A stretch of DNA of 64,000 nt from JAICWP01 sp035278025. GTDB lineage: Bacteria > Acidobacteriota > Terriglobia > Terriglobales > Acidobacteriaceae. The stretch lies in NCBI GenBank assembly GCA_035278025.1, contig DATEJK010000100.1:62001-126000 (forward strand), written 5' to 3'. The translations under genes were made by a program, and so were the position numbers. Of the stretch, positions 44,362 through 53,527 are shown in pieces; within the stretch, counting starts at the first letter, position 1; every line of letters begins with the position of its first letter. Below the pieces are notes generated by a model. The model had not been told where the DNA came from, did no database searches, and saw only the letters and a list, made by a program, of their open reading frames with translations.

Positions 44362-45867
44362 GTGCGGAACTCAAACAAGATTGTGTTCTTCTTCCCGTCG
44401 TTCTCCAGCATGGAAGCTACCGCTCCCCTGGGACTGTTGGCGATCTCTACACCCCTGTTGCGCGCCGGCTATGAAGTTCGCATCGTTGACTCCACCATAA
44501 CTCCCGGTTTCAAACAGCGCGTCCTCAGTGAAGCTCGCGATGCCCTGTGCTTGGGCGTTTCGCTTGTAACCGGACCCATGATCCGGGAGACCGTGGAGAT
44601 AGCTCGGGCCGCCAAAGCAGCCGACCCCTCGTTACCGGTAATCCTCGGCGGTTGGCATCCTTCGCTGTTGCCCGATCAAACTTTGGCAGCCGAATTTGTA
44701 GATATCGTGGTCTGCGGCCAGGGCGAGGACACCATGCTGGAACTCGCCCAGCATTTGCAGGCCGGCGACCCTCTGGACAATGTCCGCGGGATCGGCTTCA
44801 AGCGCGGCGGCAGGCTGGTTTTCACAGCCCCACGCCCTCTGCGCCCCCTCAGCGAAATGCCGCCCAAGGCCTATCACCTGGCGGACTTTGATGCCTATGA
44901 GCGGGTCTGCGGCCGGCGCTGGGCGATGTACACCTCCAGCCTGGCTTGCCCTTTTAACTGTGCCTACTGCACCAATGCGGGGGTCTACGGGCGCAAGTGG
45001 AACGCCTTGGGGCCTGAACAGTTCGTCGAGGAGACCCTCGACCTGACACGCCGCTACCGCCTCGAACTGCTCTGGGTGGTGGATGACAACTTTCTGGTTG
45101 ACTTGGACCGCGCCCGCTTGATCGGCGAGGGGCTGGTCAGGGGCGGCGCCAACTTCAAGTGGAGCATTCAGGCCACGACTAACCTGGTGGCCCGCCTCAG
45201 CCCCGAAGACCTCAAGCTGCTTCATCGTGCCGGGCTGCAGCAGATTTGCCAGGGTGCGGAATCGGCATCGCGCAAGGTCCTCGATGCCATGAATAAGGAT
45301 TTTCAGGATCTGGAATCTATTCACGAGTCGGCCGCGCGCTGCCTGCAAGCCGGAATCCGGCCTTCCTACAACATCATTTTCGCCTTCCCCGGGGAAGGCC
45401 CCGCGGAGCGCCGGGAAACAGTCCGCTTCATGATGGATATGTGCCGCCGGTATCCGGGAGCGGAATTCTGGACCAACATTTTTACTCCCTACCCGGGGGC
45501 ACCGGTGATGGCCAGGGCGAAAGAGATCGGCCTGGACCTGCCCGACTCATTCGAGGGCTGGGCCGACTTCTTTCCACGTTACACGGTCCTGCCCTGGCTG
45601 AAAGGCAAGGAGCACCGGCGGCTGCAGGTGATGCGGGATTACCTGCGCATGGCATTCGATCGCGTGCCCATCGCGGCCCAGCGGGAAAACCAGGCAATCC
45701 ATGCGGTGCAACGCGCCATCAGCGCGCCCGCCCGCTGGCGCCTGGATCACGATTTCTACGCTCTTCCCGTGGAGCTATGGGTCCATCGCCATTTGAAAAG
45801 CTGGAAGTCAGCGGTAAAGCCGAGCGTGGACGCCAAACGTCTGGAACCGGCTCCGGCAAGTTGCTGA
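44362..45867 (+). CDS. B12-binding-type radical SAM protein 1
   Basis: 501 residues, start GTG 44362 with AGGAA upstream. An N-terminal Rossmann-like cobalamin-binding-type domain (about 5-140; GGWHPSLLPDQTL, VDIVVCGQGEDT) lacks the DxHxxG His, as usual in this class. The radical SAM core has C196, C200 and C203 (CPFNCAYC) for the 4Fe-4S cluster, and later GAESASRKVLDAMNK and FAFPGEGPAERRET. A C-terminal tail motif, APARWRLDHDFYALPVEL, is shared with two other members. Such enzymes methylate unactivated carbons or make ring and C-C changes. Leader gene of the long plus-strand operon; pairs closely with the next gene (same Cys positions). Confidence 0.88.
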   Translation: MRNSNKIVFFFPSFSSMEATAPLGLLAISTPLLRAGYEVRIVDSTITPGFKQRVLSEARDALCLGVSLVTGPMIRETVEIARAAKAADPSLPVILGGWHPSLLPDQTLAAEFVDIVVCGQGEDTMLELAQHLQAGDPLDNVRGIGFKRGGRLVFTAPRPLRPLSEMPPKAYHLADFDAYERVCGRRWAMYTSSLACPFNCAYCTNAGVYGRKWNALGPEQFVEETLDLTRRYRLELLWVVDDNFLVDLDRARLIGEGLVRGGANFKWSIQATTNLVARLSPEDLKLLHRAGLQQICQGAESASRKVLDAMNKDFQDLESIHESAARCLQAGIRPSYNIIFAFPGEGPAERRETVRFMMDMCRRYPGAEFWTNIFTPYPGAPVMARAKEIGLDLPDSFEGWADFFPRYTVLPWLKGKEHRRLQVMRDYLRMAFDRVPIAAQRENQAIHAVQRAISAPARWRLDHDFYALPVELWVHRHLKSWKSAVKPSVDAKRLEPAPASC

Positions 45868-45879
45868 CCAAGGATCGCA

Positions 45880-47382
45880 GTGAAGAACAAAGTCGTACTT
45901 TTCTATCCTCGCTACGATGGCCCGCCGCTGAGCGCGCCCCTGTGCCTGCTGGCGCTGGCCTCGCCCCTGCTGCAATCCGGTTATCGCGTCGCCGTCATTG
46001 ATGCCGCCATTACGGAGAACTACGAGGAAAGAATCGAGCGGGAGATCGCCGATCCGGAAACAGTCTGCCTGGGTATTTCGGTCCTGACCGGGCCCATGAT
46101 TCACGGCGCCATCCGCGCGGCCCGCCTCTCTAAGCGGCGGCATCCCGACCTGCCCGTCATCTTTGGCGGATGGCATCCCACGCTTCTGCCCGAGCAGACT
46201 CTGCAGCCCGAATTTGTGGACGTTGTGGTCCGCGGGCAGGGAGAGTTGACCTTTGTGGAGGCTGTAGATCGCCTGGCCCGTGGCGACGGCCTGGAGGGAG
46301 TGCGCGGCACGTCGCACAAGACCAACGGCAAGGTGGTGAACGAGGCTGAACGGCCGGTAGTGAATATCAACCAACTGCCGCTTCCGGCGTATCACCTGGC
46401 CGACCACGACGCTTATGCCCGCATTTGCGGCGTCCGCAAATTAGCTTACGCCACCAGCGTCGGCTGTCCTTACGCCTGCCATTACTGCACGGACCAGGTG
46501 TTTTACAGCCGACGCTTCAACGCGCTTACGGCGGCACGCACCATCTCGGAGATGGTCGGACTGGCGCAACGTTATCGCACCGACGAGATCGCGCTCCTTG
46601 ATTCCAATTTTCCCGTTGACGTACATCGTGCGGTGGCCATTGCCCGCGGCATTTTGGACTCTGGCGTCAGGTTTCGCTGGACTTTTCAGGCTTCTACCGA
46701 CTTTCTTTGCCGCATGAGCGACGAAGAAGTCCAGGTGCTGGCGGCCAGCGGCGTCACCCATATGGGCTTCGGCACGGAGTCGGCTTCCCTGGAAGTGCTG
46801 GCGCTGATGAACAAAAAGCACCAGCGCATTGACCAGATGTATGAGACCGCGCGCAAGGCGGAAAGAGCCGGCATTCACCTCACGTTCAACCTCATTTTCG
46901 GTTACCCCGGCGAAACCGAGGCCGACCGCATAGAGACTTTCCGTATCATGGGCGATATCGCGCGGCAGTTCTGGAATGTCAGCTTTTCACCCAACATATT
47001 CACGCCTTATCCCGGTATCCCCATCTGGCCGCAGCTGCGGGAGTTGGGCGTGCGCGAACCGCAATCGCTCGAAGGGTGGATAGAGCTGCCGCTGGGACAT
47101 AACGTTCTGCCCTGGCTGCAAGGCGAGGAATTGCGCCGCTTGCGCAGCATGATGGAGTTTTTCCTGCTGCACAACCAGATTCGCAAGGCGACGAAGAACT
47201 CGCCCTGGATGCGCGCTGGTTTGCGCCGCATGCTGACCGCGCCCGTGCGCTGGCGCGTGCGCACCAACCATCTCGCCTTCCCCTGGGAGCTGTGGTTGGC
47301 GCGCCGTGCTGAAAGGCTGGTCACGCGGCGTTCCCTGCTTACCGGCCAGCCCTTGGGCCACAGCATGGACGAGGTCTGCTGA
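45880..47382 (+). CDS. B12-binding-type radical SAM protein 2
   Basis: 500 residues, GTG 45880 with AAGGA 6 bases upstream, 12 bp after the previous gene. Clear paralogue of radical SAM protein 1: GGWHPTLLPEQTL, VDVVVRGQGELT, cluster Cys C196/C200/C203 (CPYACHYC) at identical positions, GTESASLEVLALMNKKH, FGYPGETEADRIET, and the tail APVRWRVRTNHLAFPWEL. They probably arose by tandem duplication and act on related positions of one product. Substrate unknown. Confidence 0.88.
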   Translation: MKNKVVLFYPRYDGPPLSAPLCLLALASPLLQSGYRVAVIDAAITENYEERIEREIADPETVCLGISVLTGPMIHGAIRAARLSKRRHPDLPVIFGGWHPTLLPEQTLQPEFVDVVVRGQGELTFVEAVDRLARGDGLEGVRGTSHKTNGKVVNEAERPVVNINQLPLPAYHLADHDAYARICGVRKLAYATSVGCPYACHYCTDQVFYSRRFNALTAARTISEMVGLAQRYRTDEIALLDSNFPVDVHRAVAIARGILDSGVRFRWTFQASTDFLCRMSDEEVQVLAASGVTHMGFGTESASLEVLALMNKKHQRIDQMYETARKAERAGIHLTFNLIFGYPGETEADRIETFRIMGDIARQFWNVSFSPNIFTPYPGIPIWPQLRELGVREPQSLEGWIELPLGHNVLPWLQGEELRRLRSMMEFFLLHNQIRKATKNSPWMRAGLRRMLTAPVRWRVRTNHLAFPWELWLARRAERLVTRRSLLTGQPLGHSMDEVC

Positions 47383-47385
47383 TTC

Positions 47386-47391
47386 AGGAGG
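47386..47391 (+). promoter_or_regulatory. Perfect Shine-Dalgarno fixing a TTG start
   Basis: AGGAGG lies 6 bases before TTG 47398. A nearer ATG (47394) is out of frame and stops after three codons, so the TTG is the real start of the third radical SAM gene. Confidence 0.75.
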
Positions 47392-47397
47392 CTATGC

Positions 47398-48873
47398 TTG
47401 GTTGACGTCTTGCTAACTCATTCTTACCACCTGTTCTACGACCGCAAACAGGTGCGCAAGATGCAACCCTACCCGCCTCTGGGAACACTGTACGCCGCCG
47501 CTTTGCTCCGCCAGCATGGCATTTCAGTCGCCGTCTTCGACACCATGCTGAACGATCCCGAGCAGGGCTTCGCCGCCGCACTGGCGCACCATCGTCCGCA
47601 GCTCGTTGCCATCTACGAGGACAATTTCAATTTTCTTTCCAAGATGTGTCTCGCCCGCATGCGCGAGGTGGCCTTCCACATCATTCGCGGCGCCACCGCT
47701 GCAGGCATTCCGGTGGTGGTCAACGGCTCGGATTCTTCGGACAATGCTCGCGAATATCTGCAGCGCGGCTGTGAATGCGTCCTCCTAGGCGAAGCGGAAC
47801 ATACCTTGCTGGAGGTTGCCCAGGCGCTGCTCGGGGCTTACTGGCCCAATTGGGACCGCATCCCTGGCATTGCTTTCTTGCGTCCGCCTGATGGGCGCAT
47901 AGTGCGCACTACGCCCCGGCCGCTCCTTCGCGACCTCGACAGCTTGCCTTTGCCGGCGCGGGATCTGGTTGACCTGGAGCCCTATCGCAAGGCATGGAAG
48001 GCGGGGCACGGGTTCTTCTCACTCAATCTCGTATCCAGCCGCGGCTGCCCCTATCGCTGCAACTGGTGCGCCAAACCCATTTACGGCAATGCCTTCCACA
48101 TCCGCTCCGCCGAGAGCGTTGCCAAGGAAATGAAACTGCTCAAGGAGCAGTGCGGAGCCGAGCATTTTTGGTTTGCCGACGACATTTTTGCCCTCAAACA
48201 AAGCTGGGCGGGAGAGCTGGCCGCCTCGGTGGAGCGCCTGGATGCGGCCGTACCCTTCAAAATGCAATCGCGGGTGGATCTAATGACTCGTCCCACAGTA
48301 GCCGCCCTACGCCGTGCCGGCTGCGCCGAGGTATGGATGGGAGCGGAATCTGGCTCGCAGCGCATTTTGGATGCCATGGACAAAGATACGCGTGTGGAAC
48401 AGATTGCGGCCGCCCGCGAACACTTGCTCGGCCACGGCATTCGCGCCTGTTACTTCCTGCAATTTGGCTACCCGGGAGAGACCTGGGAAGACATTCAGAA
48501 AACAGTTGAACTGGTGCGCCGCACCCGCCCGGACGACATCGGCGTGTCGGTCTCCTATCCCCTTCCCGGGACGAAGTTTTATGGGCAAGTAGTTGAGCAG
48601 TTAGGAACTAAAACCAACTGGTCGGACAGCGATGATTTGGCCGTCATGTTTCGCGGCGCTTACACGGATGAGTTCTACCATGCGCTCCACGATGTGCTGC
48701 ACGCGGAAGTGGAGACGTGGAGTCACGCCGCGGGTACATCACCGCCCGTGATAACCGAAGTCCGCGAATTATGGGACCGCGTCCACGCACTGGAGAAGAC
48801 GTGCCGTAACCAAACCCGGACGACGGAGGCGCGCAGCGGGCTGATGGCTCCTGCCGCCCAGTTTGCCGACTAA
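47398..48873 (+). CDS. B12-binding-type radical SAM protein 3
   Basis: 491 residues from TTG 47398. N-terminal cobalamin-type fold (PYPPLGTLYAAALLRQHG; NGSDSSDNAREYL; CVLLGEAEHT), radical SAM cluster C217/C221/C224 (CPYRCNWC), GAESGSQRILDAMDKD, FGYPGETWEDIQKT. It lacks the C-terminal R-W-R tail of proteins 1, 2 and 5 and matches protein 4 best, so it belongs to a second subtype. Resembles BchE/oxidative-cyclase-like family members of unknown reaction. Six bp before the next gene. Confidence 0.88.
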   Translation: MVDVLLTHSYHLFYDRKQVRKMQPYPPLGTLYAAALLRQHGISVAVFDTMLNDPEQGFAAALAHHRPQLVAIYEDNFNFLSKMCLARMREVAFHIIRGATAAGIPVVVNGSDSSDNAREYLQRGCECVLLGEAEHTLLEVAQALLGAYWPNWDRIPGIAFLRPPDGRIVRTTPRPLLRDLDSLPLPARDLVDLEPYRKAWKAGHGFFSLNLVSSRGCPYRCNWCAKPIYGNAFHIRSAESVAKEMKLLKEQCGAEHFWFADDIFALKQSWAGELAASVERLDAAVPFKMQSRVDLMTRPTVAALRRAGCAEVWMGAESGSQRILDAMDKDTRVEQIAAAREHLLGHGIRACYFLQFGYPGETWEDIQKTVELVRRTRPDDIGVSVSYPLPGTKFYGQVVEQLGTKTNWSDSDDLAVMFRGAYTDEFYHALHDVLHAEVETWSHAAGTSPPVITEVRELWDRVHALEKTCRNQTRTTEARSGLMAPAAQFAD

Positions 48874-48879
48874 CATCAC

Positions 48880-50268
48880 ATGGATCTTCTACTCACTCAC
48901 GGCTACTTCTTGCGGGAGGACCCTAAGGAACTCCAGATTATGAAGCCCTACCCGCCCCTCGGGATCCTGTATCTCTGCTCTCACCTGCGGCAGAAGGGCT
49001 TTGCGGTTGAAGTCTTCGACAGCACATTTTCCACTTATCAGGATCTGCTGTTTCTGCTGGAGCACACTCCACCCTCGGTCCTCGGCATATACGCCAACCT
49101 GATGACGCGCTCCACGGTGGTGCCTATCATCAAAGCGGCGAAAGAGAACGGCTGGCGCATCGTGGTCGGCGGGCCAGAACCTGGTTCCTACGTTCGGGAA
49201 TACCTGGATGCCGGCGCTGACGTGGTCGTGATCGGAGAAGGCGAACTCACGTTGGAGGAACTGCTTCCCGCGCTGCGTGCGGATTCGAGTCTGGCGTTGC
49301 AGCAGGTGAACGGAATCGCCTTTCGCTTGCCCGACGGTAAGATCCACGTCACCGCTGTACGGGCCCAGATTTCCAATATTGACCTGCAACCCTGGCCTGC
49401 CCGCGAGACGATTGATATTGACCAGTACATCCGGACCTGGCGCGCTCACCATGGCCAGGGCTCCGTCTCACTGATCACGGCGCGCGGTTGCGCCTACCGC
49501 TGCCGCTGGTGCAGCCACCAGGTATTCGGCAAGACCCATCGCCGGAGGAAGCCGGCTTCTGTCGCCAGCGAACTGGAATGGCTTCTGGGACGCTATGCCC
49601 CAGACATGGCCTGGTTCGCCGATGATGTCTTCACTATTCATCACGGCTGGCTGGCGGAATATGCGGCGCTGGTGAAGGATCGCAGCCTGCTGCTTCCTTT
49701 CGAATGTATCACCCGCGCGGACCGGCTGAATGAAAAGGTGGCGGACACACTTGCCCAACTGGGTTGCTTTCGGGTGTGGATTGGTTCGGAGAGCGGCTCG
49801 CAACGCATTCTGGACGCGATGGAACGCGGCGTCACCGTGGAGCAGGTGCAGCACGCCATGGATTTGTGCAAGTCGCGCGGTATTCAGACCGGCATGTTTC
49901 TGATGTGGGGATACCCAGGCGAGGATCTCAGCGACATCCTTGCCACGGTGGAGCACGTCAAGAGCAGCGACCCAGATGTTTTCTTTACCACGGTCGCTTA
50001 TCCCATCAAGGGAACTCCATACTTCGACGAAGTTGGCGCTCGCTTGACCACCTCGACACCTTGGGAGCAGGGCTCGGACCGCGATTATCGGGTGCGAGGC
50101 CGGCACTCGCGCCGGTTCTTTCAGTTCGCCGACGAACTCTTGCGCAGCGAGGTAGAACTGAGCCGCCTTCAGAAACAGGCCGACGCCACCGGTATTGGCG
50201 ACCTGCAGGCAAGGATCGCAACGGCCCGCCAGGGCCTGACACTCAGCTATGCGGAGACAGAGGCCTGA
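48880..50268 (+). CDS. B12-binding-type radical SAM protein 4
   Basis: 462 residues, ATG 48880. Paralogue of protein 3 (DLLLTHGYFLREDPKEL, MKPYPPLGILYLCSHLRQKG). Cobalamin-type domain with GGPEPGSYVREYLDAGADVV and VIGEGELT; radical SAM cluster C204/C208/C211 (CAYRCRWC); SESGSQRILDAMERG; MWGYPGEDLSDI. It ends in a short helical region. Second pair in the operon, so the layout is two duplicate pairs. Reaction unknown; C-methylation or C-C or C-O remodelling is typical of the family. Confidence 0.88.
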   Translation: MDLLLTHGYFLREDPKELQIMKPYPPLGILYLCSHLRQKGFAVEVFDSTFSTYQDLLFLLEHTPPSVLGIYANLMTRSTVVPIIKAAKENGWRIVVGGPEPGSYVREYLDAGADVVVIGEGELTLEELLPALRADSSLALQQVNGIAFRLPDGKIHVTAVRAQISNIDLQPWPARETIDIDQYIRTWRAHHGQGSVSLITARGCAYRCRWCSHQVFGKTHRRRKPASVASELEWLLGRYAPDMAWFADDVFTIHHGWLAEYAALVKDRSLLLPFECITRADRLNEKVADTLAQLGCFRVWIGSESGSQRILDAMERGVTVEQVQHAMDLCKSRGIQTGMFLMWGYPGEDLSDILATVEHVKSSDPDVFFTTVAYPIKGTPYFDEVGARLTTSTPWEQGSDRDYRVRGRHSRRFFQFADELLRSEVELSRLQKQADATGIGDLQARIATARQGLTLSYAETEA

Positions 50269-50269
50269 A

Positions 50270-51076
50270 ATGGCAGCGAGCGTTCAGTTGCAGAAAGCTC
50301 CATTCGATTGTCTGGCGGAATCGTACGATCGCGTCTTCACGGAATCTCTGATTGGGCGCGCTCAGCGCGCTGCCGTCTGGCGAGAATTAGCCGTCACCTT
50401 CCTGCCCGGACATCGTGTGCTGGAACTGAACTGCGGAACCGGTGTGGACGCCGTTTACCTGGCGCGGAGAGGCGTGCAGGTAGATGCTTTCGACAGTTCG
50501 CCGGCTATGGTCCGGGTGGCCCAGCGGCGCCTCCTGTCGGAAAGCCCCTTGCCGGCGCGGTTTCATGTGCTGGCCACAGAGAATCTGGCCGCGCTTGATT
50601 CCGTCTACGATGGCGCGTTTTCCAATTTCGGCGGTCTGAATTGCGTATCGGACCTGCGAGCCGTGGCTCGAAACCTGGCCCGCCAGATTCGACCGCTGGG
50701 ACACGTCATTCTGTGTCTCGCAAGTCGCTTCTGTGCCTGGGAAACGGGCTGGTGGCTGGCACACGGTAATCTCTCCAAGGCGTTTCGCCGCCTGCGCAGG
50801 AAGGGCGTCACCGCGGAATTAACTCCCGGAACCTTGGTCCATGTGCGCTATCCGTCCCTGGAAGCACTGCGCCGCCTTTTTGGACCGGAGTTCTCCCTGG
50901 TATCTGCCCGTGGAATTGGAGTGTTTGTGCCCCCATCTTATGTCGAGCCTTACGCCCGGCGGTTTCCCAGGGTTCTGCGCGGCGCCGCGCGTCTGGATGC
51001 GCGCATTAGTTCGCTCCCGGGTTTCCGCGCAGCTGCTGACCATGTGCTGCTGAAATTCCGGAGGATCTCGTGGTGA
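50270..51076 (+). CDS. Class I SAM methyltransferase
   Basis: 268 residues from ATG 50270, directly after the stop of radical SAM protein 4. Motif I VLELNCGTGVDAVYLARRG (LNCGTG in place of the common LGCGTG), VDAFDSSPAMVRVAQRRL, YDGAFSNFGGLNCVSDL, and LGHVILCL. A C-terminal region of about 100 residues (from about 170) is family-specific. It fits N- or O-methylation of a small molecule in the operon's pathway. It overlaps the next gene by 7 bp. The earlier ATG 50249 lies inside the previous gene. Confidence 0.87.
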   Translation: MAASVQLQKAPFDCLAESYDRVFTESLIGRAQRAAVWRELAVTFLPGHRVLELNCGTGVDAVYLARRGVQVDAFDSSPAMVRVAQRRLLSESPLPARFHVLATENLAALDSVYDGAFSNFGGLNCVSDLRAVARNLARQIRPLGHVILCLASRFCAWETGWWLAHGNLSKAFRRLRRKGVTAELTPGTLVHVRYPSLEALRRLFGPEFSLVSARGIGVFVPPSYVEPYARRFPRVLRGAARLDARISSLPGFRAAADHVLLKFRRISW

Positions 51077-52080
51077 AGCCGGCGGCCATCACCAGCCTTG
51101 GGGAGGAGTCGCAGCGGTCACTTGCGGCGGTAATGCTGATGCGCTGCCCGGTCTGCACTCATATTATGGGTCTGCTGGATCCTTGCCAATCATCCGAAAA
51201 GACGTGCGCCCTGTGCGGGTTCGTACTGCGAAACGGCAAGGGCATCTGGCGGGCGCTTGCTCCGGATCGGCAGTGGCGCTTCTCTCAGTTCGTGCGGGAA
51301 TACCAGGAAGTGCGCACTCGCGAAGGGCGTGGGTCGTCTTCACCTGAGTACTATCTCTCCCTGCCCTACACCGATCTGACCGGCCGCAACAGCTGGCAGT
51401 GGAGTATACGCTCCGTCACCTTCCGCTACCTGTTAGGCAGACTGCTTCCGCGGCTTGAGAAGTGGTTCGCGAGACCCTTGGATATCCTTGACATCGGGGC
51501 CGGGAATGGATGGCTGAGCTATCGGCTGGCGGAGCGCGGACATCTTCCCGTGGCCGTAGATCTCCTGGACAATGACACCGATGGGCTCGGCGCCGCGCGG
51601 CATTACCACCCTAGTCTGGGCTGGCTATTTCCCCGCTTTCAGGCGGAAATGGACCGCCTTCCTTTTGCTGATGAGCAGTTTGACGTCGTCATCTTCAATG
51701 CTTCGCTGCACTATTCCGAAGATTACTGCGCCACACTGCGGGAGGCCATTCGCTGCCTGCGGCCGCGCGGCCATGTGCTCATTCTCGACTCTCCCTTCTA
51801 CCGGCGCGAGGAGATCGGCAGGAGAATGGTCAAGGAGCGAAAGCAGAAGTTTACAACCACCTTCGGCTTCGCGTCCGACAGCGTCTCCAGCCGCGAATTC
51901 CTCACCCCCGCTGCATTAGAGGAAGCGGCGTTTACGCTGTCCCTGCGCTGGAAAATTTTAAAGCCCTGGTATGGCTGGAAATGGGCGTTGCGTCCGGTAA
52001 AAGCGCGACTGATGCGGCAGCGGGAACCATCGAGGTTCTACCTGTTCTGGGCGGAGGTGAACCGTGATCATCCTTTTTAA
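51070..52080 (+). CDS. Class I SAM methyltransferase with N-terminal zinc ribbon
   Basis: 336 residues; GTG 51070 with GGAGG 5 bases upstream. The N-terminal CPVC...CALC pair (about 26-48) looks like a Trm112-like zinc ribbon. The methyltransferase core follows (about 135-240): DILDIGAGNGWLSYRLAERGH, VDLLDNDTDGLG, MDRLPFADEQFDVVIFNASLHY, LRPRGHVLILDSP. Translationally linked on both sides (7-bp overlap before, 17-bp overlap after), so part of the same pathway. Acceptor unknown. Confidence 0.87.
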   Translation: MVKPAAITSLGEESQRSLAAVMLMRCPVCTHIMGLLDPCQSSEKTCALCGFVLRNGKGIWRALAPDRQWRFSQFVREYQEVRTREGRGSSSPEYYLSLPYTDLTGRNSWQWSIRSVTFRYLLGRLLPRLEKWFARPLDILDIGAGNGWLSYRLAERGHLPVAVDLLDNDTDGLGAARHYHPSLGWLFPRFQAEMDRLPFADEQFDVVIFNASLHYSEDYCATLREAIRCLRPRGHVLILDSPFYRREEIGRRMVKERKQKFTTTFGFASDSVSSREFLTPAALEEAAFTLSLRWKILKPWYGWKWALRPVKARLMRQREPSRFYLFWAEVNRDHPF

Positions 52081-53527
52081 TCCCCGCGCCACCAGTCCCC
52101 GCAGCCGCCGCTTTCCGCTTTCCGTTCTCGCCCTGGCTGCGGTTTTAGAAGGACGGGAAGACTATGCCATCGTTGATGGCAACGTCGATCCTGACCCGAC
52201 TGCCACCATTTGCAACCTGATGGCCGAGCGCCAGGTCGAGCTTTTCGCCGTGACCGTAATGCCCGGGCCGCAGATGGTGGCCGCCATTCCCATCTGCCGC
52301 ACGGTTCGCTCGCGCTATCCCAAGATACCAATCGTCTGGGGCGGCTACTTCCCTTCCATCTACACCGATGCAACGCTCAATGCAGCATACGTAGATTACG
52401 CAGTCCGCGGCCAGGGCGAAGATACGCTGCTTGAGCTTCTTTCCGTGCTGCGCGGCGAGCGCGCCCCGGAGACTGTCCGCGGACTGGCTTATAAGGATTT
52501 TCAGGGCGGCCACCATAAAAATCTCGAGCGGGTAATGAAGGGCCCTGACTCATTTCCCTGGTACCCCTATCACCGCCTTCCCGTGCACAAATACGTGCTG
52601 CCGTCCTTCTTCGGCAAACGCACCGCCGCACACCACGCCAGCATCGGCTGCCCGTTCCAGTGCAGCTTTTGTGGCGTCGTTCCCGCGTACGGCAGCCGGG
52701 AAAAAATGGAATCGCCGGCCCGCACCGAGGCCGTGCTGCGTCACCTGGCGAAACAATATGGCGTGGACTCGGCGCAGTTCTATGACATGAATTTCTTCCT
52801 GCGCGAAGACCACACCCGCGAATTGATGGAGCGTTTGGCACCCCTTGGAATGCGTTGGTGGTGCGAAGGGCGCGTCGACATCGTTGGCCGCTACTCCGAT
52901 TCCACTCTGGAAGCCATTCGGCGCGCCGGTTGCGCCATGATCTTCTTCGGCGCGGAGTCGGGTTCCGACTGGGTGCTTAAGGAAATGAAGAAAGGCATCA
53001 CCGCCAGCCAGACCCTGGAACTGGCCGAACGCATTCGCGGCTTCGATATCATCCCTGAGTTCTCCTTCGTGATCGGCAATCCCCACGATCCGGAGCGGGA
53101 TACGCGCGAGTGCCTGGAATTCGTGCGCAAGATCAAACGTCTTAATCCTGGCTCAGAAATCATCATTTATCACTACACGCCTGTGCCCCAGCGTGAGCAC
53201 ATGTATGGCGACGTGGACGGTCAAATCGAATTTCCCTCCACTCCGGAGGAGTGGGCTACGGAACGGTGGCTGAACTTTACCTTGCGCATTGACCCGAAAA
53301 CGCCATGGCTTAAACCGCGCATCCGTCATCAAATTGACAACTTCGAGGTGGTGGTCGCCGCGCGCTGGCCCACCGTACAGGACATCCATATGCCGGCCTG
53401 GAGCCGGCGGGCCCTGCAAGCCCTGAGCTCCTGGCGCTATCTGTCCCGGTTCTATGCCGCGCCCGTGGAATTACGCTGGGCACAACGCTTCCTGGAAATG
53501 CGCAAGCCTAAGTTCGAGAGCGTCTGA
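52064..53527 (+). CDS. B12-binding-type radical SAM protein 5
   Basis: 487 residues; GTG 52064 with GGAGG upstream, overlapping the previous gene by 17 bp. GGYFPSIYTDATL and YAVRGQGEDT in the cobalamin-type domain; cluster C196/C200/C203 (CPFQCSFC), the same positions as proteins 1 and 2; GAESGSDWVLKEMKKG; VIGNPHDPERDT. Tail SSWRYLSRFYAAPVELRWAQ resembles the tails of proteins 1 and 2. More distant from them than they are from each other. Its stop shares one base with the next start (TGATG). Confidence 0.88.
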   Translation: MIILFNPRATSPRSRRFPLSVLALAAVLEGREDYAIVDGNVDPDPTATICNLMAERQVELFAVTVMPGPQMVAAIPICRTVRSRYPKIPIVWGGYFPSIYTDATLNAAYVDYAVRGQGEDTLLELLSVLRGERAPETVRGLAYKDFQGGHHKNLERVMKGPDSFPWYPYHRLPVHKYVLPSFFGKRTAAHHASIGCPFQCSFCGVVPAYGSREKMESPARTEAVLRHLAKQYGVDSAQFYDMNFFLREDHTRELMERLAPLGMRWWCEGRVDIVGRYSDSTLEAIRRAGCAMIFFGAESGSDWVLKEMKKGITASQTLELAERIRGFDIIPEFSFVIGNPHDPERDTRECLEFVRKIKRLNPGSEIIIYHYTPVPQREHMYGDVDGQIEFPSTPEEWATERWLNFTLRIDPKTPWLKPRIRHQIDNFEVVVAARWPTVQDIHMPAWSRRALQALSSWRYLSRFYAAPVELRWAQRFLEMRKPKFESV

